From an uncultured Clostridia bacterium (lineage in GTDB: Bacteria > Bacillota > Clostridia > Christensenellales > CAG-314), in NCBI GenBank assembly GCA_934281515.1, contig CAKQXG010000075.1, positions 1 through 9,542 of the forward strand: 9,542 nt of DNA. Reading direction: 5' to 3'. Shown here one piece after another: positions 1-5,252 of the stretch. How positions within the stretch are numbered: the stretch's first letter is position 1; every line of letters begins with the position of its first letter. The notes beneath the pieces are model-generated. The model saw only the letters and a list, made by a program, of their open reading frames with translations, was not told where the DNA came from and searched no databases. A program made the position numbers and the translations under genes.

Positions 1-285
1 GTAGTAGTCGTAGTACGACACGAAAAATTCCACTCGGTTTTCGGGAAAAAACTCTCTGAACTCGTTACACAACTGCGCCGCAAGCGTTTTGTTGTGACAT
101 ATTACAAGCGCAGGACGATTGACGTTGGCAATGATGTTGGCCATGGTAAAGGTCTTGCCGCTGCCCGTCACGCCACGCAACACCTGTGTTGCCAAGCCGT
201 CGCGTATACCTTGGGTAAGCTCGGCAATGGCTTGCGGTTGATCGCCGCAAGGCTTGTATTTGGAATGTAGTATAAAGTCGGGCAT
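1..285 (-). CDS. uvrB: UvrABC excision nuclease subunit B, N-terminal 95 residues (gene runs off left edge)
   Basis: UvrB is the helicase-like damage-verification subunit of bacterial nucleotide excision repair. It is loaded onto DNA by UvrA, opens the strands around a lesion and recruits UvrC. The visible 95 residues match the family start: an N-terminal segment with GDQPQAI (residues 14-20), the Walker A loop GVTGSGKT (38-45), HNKTLAAQL (64-72), and FVSYYDYY (88-95), which begins the tyrosine-rich beta-hairpin that probes damage. The ATG at 285 follows AAAGGAGAACTT, a good ribosome binding site. The full protein is normally about 650-680 residues, so most of the gene lies left of the window. 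It sits 61 nt downstream of the permease gene and could be read through from it or from the weak promoter proposed at 346-373. Identity is essentially certain. Confidence 0.97.
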   Translation of the reverse strand, partial: MPDFILHSKYKPCGDQPQAIAELTQGIRDGLATQVLRGVTGSGKTFTMANIIANVNRPALVICHNKTLAAQLCNEFREFFPENRVEFFVSYYDYY

Positions 286-345
286 AAGTTCTCCTTTGTG
301 CCGTTAAACAGTTCTAGTTGGCACGTCGAATAGTCAAAAGTGGTA

Positions 346-373
346 CTTATACAACAAGCGACAGCATAGCCAA
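346..373 (-). promoter_or_regulatory. Possible uvrB promoter at the 3' end of the permease gene
   Basis: On the minus strand TTGGCT (373-368; 4 of 6 matches to TTGACA) is followed after 16 bp by TATAAG (351-346; 5 of 6 matches to TATAAT). The -10 element overlaps the TAA stop codon of the permease gene and lies about 60 nt upstream of the uvrB ATG. A local promoter for uvrB is plausible, but the -35 is poor and the spacer one base short, so this could be chance. Confidence 0.3.
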
Positions 374-1648
374 CGTGGCCGCAAGCGTAGGCAACGCAAC
401 CGTTGCGCCGTACTTTACAAATGTGCCGAAGCCTACGTTGACATGTTCCTTTTTCAGTATGCCAAGCCACATTATCCCGGCAAGCGCACCAACAGGCGTA
501 AGGTATGCGCCTATGTTGGAAGCCGCAACCGCAGCATAAATCGCACCGACGCCGACTTCGGGCAGTGCGCCGAACACCGAACTGTACAACACTGCCATCG
601 GAATATTGTTGATCACGTTTGCGACAATCAAACCGCTTATACCGAAACTCCACACGTTAGCCTTGCAATCCAACAACTGCGCCAATCGGGCAGTATCGCC
701 GTTGTACTGCAATGACAACACCAGCACAAACATTCCCAACACAAACGGTATCAGCTGATAAGGCAATCTTTTCAGTGCATGCCACAGTACGGCAGGTTTG
801 ACGTGACGAGAAATCGATATAACCTCGGTAAACACGCACAGCGACAAAGCAAGCGCAACAGAGGCAATCCACATCTCCAAACCTATGTACGAGCCTATCG
901 CCAACAAAACAAGACACACGACAAGGTGCGCGGCGCCTACGGCAACTTCCGTCTTGTCGGACAAGGTGGCGTGTTCGTCTGTAGCAATCTGCACGGGCAC
1001 GTTCAATTGTTTGGCAAACAACAGACGCAAAACCACAAAGGACACAACGCCGCCGACAACAGTTGGCAAAGCCATAGTAGCAAAGTAACTGCCGAAGTCG
1101 ATGTTTGCCGACGTTGCAAGGTAAATATTGGTAGGGTTGCCTATGACAAGGCACATGCTCCATGTGTTTGCGGCAACAAATTTGCAAAACAGGTACGGAA
1201 CCGCGCTGATGTTGGCACGACGGCAAAATGCACAAATGAAGGGAGTAAATGTAAGCACAATGATGTCGTTGGAAGTAAAAACCGTCAACACCGCCACCGT
1301 CACATACAAAATTGCAAACAGCATGGTTTGCTTGCCCTTGCCCAGCGACAACGCCTTGTTGGCAAGGTACTCGAACACGCCCAATTCGTCAAGATACACC
1401 GACAAGAATGTCATCGACAGAAACAGGACGAGAATTTTCAGCGGATTGACCGATGTGTCGGCAACAAGCCCGTTGACGACGTAGTCTGTCGGCACAACGC
1501 CGCCGACTACGCACACCACAGCGCCAAGCAACGCCACAATCGGATAGACATCCCACTGCTTTCCGCAAATACGTACGCTAGGCAAAAACACGACCGACGC
1601 GCACACAAGCACGCCGGTCACAATTGCAACAACAAGAGAAACTGTCAT
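347..1648 (-). CDS. ArsB/NhaD-type (ion transporter superfamily) integral membrane permease
   Basis: This is a 433-residue, very hydrophobic protein of about ten or more membrane segments. The two halves carry related motifs. In the first, FTSND (124-128) precedes a long conserved stretch containing AANTWSMCLVIGNPTN (159-174). In the second, NNIPM (347-351) and ASNIGAYLTPVG (376-387) correspond. These inverted-repeat reentrant motifs are characteristic of the ArsB/NhaD/SLC13-like permeases, which export arsenite or exchange ions or carboxylates across the inner membrane. The substrate cannot be read from sequence: no arsR, arsC or arsA gene is adjacent, so arsenite export is not supported by context. 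The ATG at 1648 has no clear Shine-Dalgarno sequence. It lies 24 nt after the pepT stop, so translation may depend on the upstream gene. The family call is strong and the substrate is unknown. Confidence 0.88.
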   Translation of the reverse strand: MTVSLVVAIVTGVLVCASVVFLPSVRICGKQWDVYPIVALLGAVVCVVGGVVPTDYVVNGLVADTSVNPLKILVLFLSMTFLSVYLDELGVFEYLANKALSLGKGKQTMLFAILYVTVAVLTVFTSNDIIVLTFTPFICAFCRRANISAVPYLFCKFVAANTWSMCLVIGNPTNIYLATSANIDFGSYFATMALPTVVGGVVSFVVLRLLFAKQLNVPVQIATDEHATLSDKTEVAVGAAHLVVCLVLLAIGSYIGLEMWIASVALALSLCVFTEVISISRHVKPAVLWHALKRLPYQLIPFVLGMFVLVLSLQYNGDTARLAQLLDCKANVWSFGISGLIVANVINNIPMAVLYSSVFGALPEVGVGAIYAAVAASNIGAYLTPVGALAGIMWLGILKKEHVNVGFGTFVKYGATVALPTLAATLAMLSLVV

Positions 1649-1672
1649 AAGTATGTTTGGTATACGCCGCCG

Positions 1673-2890
1673 TTATCTGTCCTTGTAGATATCTACCAGG
1701 TTAAGCACCGTTTCGTAGGCCTTGCACATATCCTCGTAGGGTATGTATTCGTATCTGCCGTGGAAGTTGTAGCCGCCGGTAAACAGGTTGGGACAAGGCA
1801 GTCCCTCGTAACTAAGACGTGCGCCGTCGGTGCCGCCTCGTATCGGAGTGACGACGGGCGTAACGCCTGCTCGTTCCATGGCAAGTTTAGCATTGTCGAC
1901 AAGGTGCATATGCGGCAAGATCTTTTCTTTCATGTTGTAGTAGCTGTCCTTCATCTCCACAACAACGGTACCTTCGCCGTACTTTACATTGAGAAATTCG
2001 GCAATCTGCGCAAACAGTTGCTTTTTTGCTTCAAACTTGGTGCGGTCATGGTCGCGTATGATGTAGTCGCCGACGGCGCTGTCACAACTGCCTTGCACAC
2101 CGTCCAGGTGGAAGAAGCCCTCGTAGCCTTCGGTGTACATCGGGTTTTGCTCGACCGGCAACATTGACTGAAACTCCATAAGCACCAGATTGGCATTGAT
2201 CATTGCACCTTTTGCCGAACCGGGATGCACCGACTTGCCCGTAACATGCACCTTTGCGCCTGCCGCGTTGAAGTTTTCGTACTCCAATTCGCCAATGCCA
2301 CCGCCGTCAACGGTGTATGCGCCGTCGGCGTCAAAGCGCGCTACGTCAAAGAAGTCGGTTCCGCGCCCTACTTCCTCGTCGGGGGTAAAGGCAATGCGCA
2401 ACGCTCCGTGCTTGACATCGGGGTGGGTGACAAGATATTCCACCGCTTGCATAATGACAGCTACGCCCGCCTTGTCGTCTGCTCCCAACAGGGTTGTGCC
2501 GTCGCTACTGACGATAGTTTTGCCAAGGTGGGCAAGCAACGAAGGAAACTCCGTCGGGTCAAGCGTGCGCCCTTCGGCAAGAGCAATCGCCTGTCCGTTG
2601 TAGTTTTCCGTAATTTGCGGCTTAACGTCCTTGCCGCTGACTGCCGACGAAGTGTCTACGTGGGAAATGAATCCCAACTTGTAACCTCCGTCGCAGTTGG
2701 CAGGCAACTTGGCGTACACATAGCCGTAGTTGTCGTCCATTTGCACGTCCACTCCCATCTCGGCAAGTTGATCGTCAAGCAAGCGCAACAAGTTTTTCTG
2801 CTTTTCACTGCTGGGGTACTGCTCGACGTCGGGCACGGACTCCGTGTCTATTTGCACATATTGCAAAAATCTTTCCAAAAGTTTATCCAT
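1673..2890 (-). CDS. pepT: Peptidase T (tripeptide aminopeptidase, M20 zinc peptidase)
   Basis: Cytoplasmic di-zinc aminopeptidase that removes the N-terminal residue from tripeptides, a late step in peptide use. From the chosen start the protein is 405 residues, close to the usual 405-410. Metal and catalytic residues are all present: H77 and D79 in SHVD, D139 in GADDK, E172/E173 in TPDEEVG, D195 in VDGGG and H377 near NFHGRYEY. RGGTDGARLS (351-360) is also family-typical. I chose the ATG at 2890 because AAGGCGG lies at a suitable distance upstream and the family starts this way (MDKLLERF). An in-frame TTG at 2914 would add eight residues without support. The gene follows the promoter at 3079-3107 through a leader of about 180 nt and is followed 24 nt later by the permease. 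Identity is very confident. Confidence 0.96.
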   Translation of the reverse strand: MDKLLERFLQYVQIDTESVPDVEQYPSSEKQKNLLRLLDDQLAEMGVDVQMDDNYGYVYAKLPANCDGGYKLGFISHVDTSSAVSGKDVKPQITENYNGQAIALAEGRTLDPTEFPSLLAHLGKTIVSSDGTTLLGADDKAGVAVIMQAVEYLVTHPDVKHGALRIAFTPDEEVGRGTDFFDVARFDADGAYTVDGGGIGELEYENFNAAGAKVHVTGKSVHPGSAKGAMINANLVLMEFQSMLPVEQNPMYTEGYEGFFHLDGVQGSCDSAVGDYIIRDHDRTKFEAKKQLFAQIAEFLNVKYGEGTVVVEMKDSYYNMKEKILPHMHLVDNAKLAMERAGVTPVVTPIRGGTDGARLSYEGLPCPNLFTGGYNFHGRYEYIPYEDMCKAYETVLNLVDIYKDR

Positions 2891-3078
2891 AGTATCCGCC
2901 TTTTTGTCTGGCAATCAAGTTGGGTTTTGGGTGAGAAATACCGACAACGCATGCGTCGCCGCACTAATCATACGAACACGGTAACACGTACATTATTTTG
3001 TAACAAATTGACAAAATGGCGTTGTCCGCACTAGTGCAAACCATATCGAATGCCAAACGTAATAATTATTCTGATTGT
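2891..3078 (-). promoter_or_regulatory. pepT leader region with palindromes (about 180 nt untranslated)
   Basis: No gene is supported here. If transcription begins near 3072, this stretch is an unusually long 5' leader for pepT. It contains ACGCATGCGT (2947-2956, perfect 10-bp palindrome), ATTTTGT/ACAAAAT (2995-3001 and 3011-3017, 7-bp inverted repeat with a 9-base spacer), and GCACTAGTGC (3028-3037, perfect 10-bp palindrome). TGTTAC occurs three times on the minus strand, once in the promoter -10 area. I recognise no riboswitch family and no named operator. The ribosome binding site AAGGCGG is at the pepT end. Confidence 0.4.
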
Positions 3079-3107
3079 ATTGTAACACTTTTTGCGTATA
3101 TTTACAA
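3079..3107 (-). promoter_or_regulatory. Sigma-A-type promoter for pepT (and probably the permease)
   Basis: On the minus strand TTGTAA (3107-3102; 4 of 6) is separated by exactly 17 bp from TACAAT (3084-3079; 5 of 6). A second overlapping TACAAT lies at 3079-3074. The expected transcription start is near 3072, leaving a leader of about 180 nt before pepT. It is placed just after the proposed weak terminator of the GLUG gene, which fits a boundary between transcription units. Confidence 0.65.
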
Positions 3108-3117
3108 CCGATTACAG

Positions 3118-3168
3118 CCAAAAGCGGCAAACCGCCATGCATGATTGCAACCCAAAACGGCAAATCGC
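3118..3168. repeat. Imperfect direct repeat pair between the GLUG gene and the pepT promoter
   Basis: The + strand copy CCAAAAGCGGCAAACCGC (3118-3135) recurs as CCAAAACGGCAAATCGC (3152-3168), with one base missing and one substitution. CATGCATG (3137-3144), a perfect palindrome, lies between them. Only the first copy forms a GCGG/CCGC hairpin, so the second looks like a decayed copy. This may be a remnant of a small dispersed repeat or simply local duplication. Confidence 0.35.
3120..3136 (-). terminator. Possible weak terminator after the GLUG-repeat gene
   Basis: On the minus strand GCGG-TTTG-CCGC (3135-3124) is followed by TTTT (3123-3120), a short stem with a brief U-run about 70 nt past the GLUG stop codon and just upstream of the pepT promoter. 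A 4-bp stem (five with a wobble pair) is weak, so the position supports the call more than the structure does. Confidence 0.3.
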
Positions 3169-3206
3169 TACGATTCGTCGCCTGGTATGTTCTGTTCTTA
3201 TTTTTT

Positions 3207-4230
3207 CTATGATTGTTGCCAAGAACACCACCAACTTAGTTTAGGATATTCGCCTTCTACAAAATTCCAAAATGAGAGAGCTAGTCCTAATTCATTTTTT
3301 TGAAACGAAACCGATTTTAATTGGGCAGTCGTCTTACCTGTATACCAAGATGTAGAATTCCATTTCTTTTCTTTGCCACCGGAGTTACATTGCATTGTAG
3401 CTTCTTTTGAGTAGTATATATTAGTAAAAGAGTTATCTTTCTCCAGCCCTGTAAAATATCCATAATAACTCTCTCCGGGGACAAACAAAGCGCTTTTTTT
3501 ACCAAATGCGTACACATTTCCTGTCGAAAATACACTGTCTACCCATCTTCCGTCAGTGCAACTCTCAATATTCCCGGCGATACCACCTGCGGCAGCAGTT
3601 CCGTTTTGATTTTTTGCTATGGCACTTCCTGTGGCATAACCGTACATAAGTATACCATTTCTCAAAATACCCACTAGCCCGCCCGTATATACATAACTAG
3701 AGCCGCCTGTTGCCTCGCCATTAGCAGTTGCAGTAGAATAGCAATGCATAGTTTCCGGATATCTGTTAGCAGCAGACGTATTATTTACCATACGTCCAAT
3801 CAAACCTCCGCAGTAAACTTTGGTGGAATCTACACTAGACGTTCCCTTTACGCTACCCGATGACCAACTTGCATAAACTGTACCGGAGGAGTTTCTGCCA
3901 ATCAGTCCGCCAACTTCAACTGCTCCGGCGCCATTTGCAGTTACATTCCCACCAAAATAGGTATTTCTGATTTGACCACCGTACAGCCATCCTATAAAGC
4001 CGCCGACCACAGCAGAGCCACCGGCACTTACAGTTAAACTGTTACGTTCAGATATTCTACAATCATACACAAAACCATCTGATGTTAGTCTACCGGCAAC
4101 AATTCCGACATACAAGTTTCCACTACCACTGATATTTATACTTACTTTTTTCACCGTCAAGAATTTCAATTGACAATCCTACCGAAATCGATAATACTAA
4201 TACAAGTAACATCAGTGTAATCTTTTTCAT
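3207..4230 (-). pseudogene. Secreted GLUG-repeat (beta-helix) protein with an apparent frameshift near its N-terminus
   Basis: The open frame from 4169 to 3207 encodes six modules of the GLUG type, with cores YVGIVAG (20-26), VVGGFIG (54-60), EVGGLIG (85-91), YCGGLIG (119-125), YTGGLVG (161-167) and AAGGIAG (194-200), counted from the TTG at 4169. It ends in the family tail TTAQLKS...WNFVEGEYPKLSW. Such proteins are usually extracellular and form beta-helices; their ligands are mostly unknown. The frame has only a TTG start, and a TAG lies just upstream (4181-4179). A perfect AAGGAGG with 7-nt spacing precedes an ATG at 4230 in a different frame. It starts with MKK plus a hydrophobic core (residues 4-21), as in a signal peptide, but stops at 4125-4123. 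Removing one A from the A6 run at 4151-4146 joins the two into about 340 residues. I read this as a frameshift (mutation, phase-variable tract or sequencing error). Use of the TTG, which has only a weak AGGA upstream, would give an unexported protein. Confidence 0.75.
4123..4230 (-). CDS. Signal-peptide reading frame of the GLUG gene (35 codons as the sequence stands)
   Basis: As written, translation from the ATG at 4230 gives 35 residues. They are MKK, a hydrophobic stretch rich in Leu, Val and Ile (residues 4-21), then a polar tail ending at TAG (4125-4123). The ribosome binding site AAGGAGG is ideal, and the frame starts 25 nt after the stop of the membrane-protein gene. It has no lipobox cysteine and no obvious signal-peptidase site. 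I think it is the true start of the downstream GLUG protein, separated by one extra base, and not an independent small gene. It is listed separately so that both frames are on record. Confidence 0.55.
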   Translation of the reverse strand: MKKITLMLLVLVLSISVGLSIEILDGEKSKYKYQW

Positions 4231-4255
4231 TTCTTTTCCTCCTTATATTTAACCT

Positions 4256-4978
4256 TTATAATTCGATCGTATACTCTGTTCTATAAGTCTTAATAAAGTC
4301 CACATTTAGCAACGTACAGTATACCTCAAGACTGTACGTTTGCGCTGTTTCTTCAATCGTAATTGATGAAGTAAACTCTATTCTTTGGTCGCTTATTATA
4401 AAACGTGAGGAATCATCGGTTCTGTATATGTTATACATTACGCCATCTATCTGCATGCCGTCACTGATTCGACACAAAATATTCCTTCTAGGCATGCTTG
4501 GTTCGCCTTTCGAAATATACTCGTTGCTTATTATTTGGGCAACTTGTCTGTTTTCACCAAGAATAATTTGATTTATTGTCACTTCGCATTTTTTGTCAAA
4601 CAGTTTTGCAAAAAATTCCAACTTTTCAAGTACATTAGGCACAAAATCATTTTTGTCAATTGTTTTTTGCTCATTGTAACCAATTCTGTCGAACTTATAT
4701 TCCCCATTCTGCACATAACAGCCATAGCTTTCTTTCTCTGCATCGTCACTTGAGGATTTTAATGAAAAGGTGTAAATATATTTATACAAAGGCTTGTTAC
4801 CAAAACTCAAATACGCTTCGTTGACATACTCACCTTCAAATGCCGACATACGAAACAGGTACGTGTTGCTGTTAAAGTAGTACAGAATGCCTACTATAAT
4901 TCCTGCAATAAGTACTGCGGCTAACACCGCCGCAACTACCGTTACTATCACTTTTGTTGTTGGTTTGATTGTTTTCAT
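4256..4978 (-). CDS. Single-pass membrane-anchored protein of unknown function
   Basis: The protein has 240 residues: a short basic N-terminus (MKTIKPTTK), one strong membrane helix (about 10-35, rich in Val, Ala, Ile), and a soluble domain of about 205 residues expected outside the cell. The soluble part is polar, with many Tyr and Asp, and has four cysteines (87, 131, 169, 221). I recognise no family or catalytic motif. The ATG at 4978 follows AAGGAGG and is preferred. An in-frame ATG at 5041 would add 21 residues but lacks a ribosome binding site and lies only about 10 nt from the predicted transcription start. A GLUG-repeat gene follows 25 nt downstream, so the two probably form one operon of cell-envelope proteins. 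Base composition is much more AT-rich than the flanking genes (two sampled lines 27-28% GC), which suggests acquired or fast-evolving DNA. That it is a gene is clear; its function is not. Confidence 0.85.
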   Translation of the reverse strand: MKTIKPTTKVIVTVVAAVLAAVLIAGIIVGILYYFNSNTYLFRMSAFEGEYVNEAYLSFGNKPLYKYIYTFSLKSSSDDAEKESYGCYVQNGEYKFDRIGYNEQKTIDKNDFVPNVLEKLEFFAKLFDKKCEVTINQIILGENRQVAQIISNEYISKGEPSMPRRNILCRISDGMQIDGVMYNIYRTDDSSRFIISDQRIEFTSSITIEETAQTYSLEVYCTLLNVDFIKTYRTEYTIEL

Positions 4979-4982
4979 ATTT

Positions 4983-5034
4983 CCTCCTTTTGCGCCGCAA
5001 ATATAGTACCTGCCCGACAAGTAATTTGCCAGGT
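4983..5034 (-). promoter_or_regulatory. Structured leader before the membrane-protein gene, with competing hairpins at the ribosome binding site
   Basis: On the minus strand TTTGC-GGC-GCAAA (5001-4989) forms a hairpin that ends directly against AGGAGG (4988-4983). The segment ATTTGC (5002-4997) in its left arm can instead pair with GCAAAT (5029-5024). ACCTG (5034-5030) can also pair with CAGGT (5012-5008). The first two pairings exclude each other, an arrangement seen in translational switches. The stems are short and no known riboswitch class is recognised, so a regulatory role is inference. Confidence 0.35.
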
Positions 5035-5058
5035 CAAGCATATCGGCTCGCCAAAAAC

Positions 5059-5087
5059 ATTATACCATATTCAATTATGTATTTCAA
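5059..5087 (-). promoter_or_regulatory. Strong sigma-A promoter for the membrane-protein/GLUG operon
   Basis: On the minus strand TTGAAA (5087-5082; 5 of 6) is followed by a 17-bp spacer and a perfect TATAAT (5064-5059) preceded by TGG, an extended -10. The expected start is near 5052, giving a leader of about 73 nt to the ATG at 4978. It lies between the hydrogenase terminator and the gene pair, so the pair is an independent transcription unit. Nothing else was supported between 5088 and 5188, which is AT-rich; a lone TTGTTAA half-site there lacks its partner. Confidence 0.85.
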
Positions 5088-5188
5088 CTAGGTCAACTGT
5101 ACAAATACACAATCAATAATTTCACTATTAACAAACCAAAGATTTTTTGACAATCACATTTTGCGCCACTCAATCAAACGCAAAACTT

Positions 5189-5232
5189 AAAAAAGTGAGG
5201 AGAAACACTTTTTCGAAAAGGTTTCTCCCCAC
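5189..5232 (-). terminator. Intrinsic terminator of the hydrogenase operon
   Basis: On the minus strand a 12-bp stem pairs GTGGGGAGAAAC (5232-5221) with GTTTCTCCTCAC (5206-5195), with one G-U pair. A further 5-bp inner stem follows past a single bulged base, and the outer stem is followed by six T residues (5194-5189). It begins 20 nt after the stop codon of the catalytic hydrogenase gene. There is no T-run on the opposite side, so it acts for minus-strand transcripts only. Confidence 0.93.
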
Positions 5233-5252
5233 ATACAAATCTCAAATATAGA

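Noticed and set aside
779..2167. Long + strand open frame opposite the permease and pepT
   Set aside because: It is antisense to two well-conserved genes, its protein is unlike any family (low-complexity His/Arg/Gln/Asn-rich), and it spans two genes; it results from their codon bias.
2891..2914. Alternative TTG start for pepT adding eight residues
   Set aside because: The ATG at 2890 has a ribosome binding site at the right distance and matches the family N-terminus.
2225..3034. + strand open frame of 269 codons covering pepT and its leader
   Set aside because: Antisense to conserved pepT, with arginine-rich nonsense in the leader part and no start signal.
3008..3046. TTGACA on the + strand at 3008-3013 as a promoter
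   Set aside because: No -10 element lies at 16-18 bp and no + strand gene follows.
3137..3244. Small + strand frame of 35 codons with a hydrophobic middle (starts ATG 3137)
   Set aside because: It lacks a ribosome binding site and overlaps the end of the GLUG gene; resemblance to a small membrane peptide is likely chance.
4979..5041. Alternative ATG at 5041 as the main start of the membrane protein
   Set aside because: No ribosome binding site, and only about 10 nt from the predicted transcription start, while the ATG at 4978 has AAGGAGG directly upstream.
5125..5145. Possible Rex (NADH-sensing) operator upstream of the membrane-protein promoter
   Set aside because: Only the TTGTTAA half-site is present; the matching TTAACAA half is absent at the required spacing.
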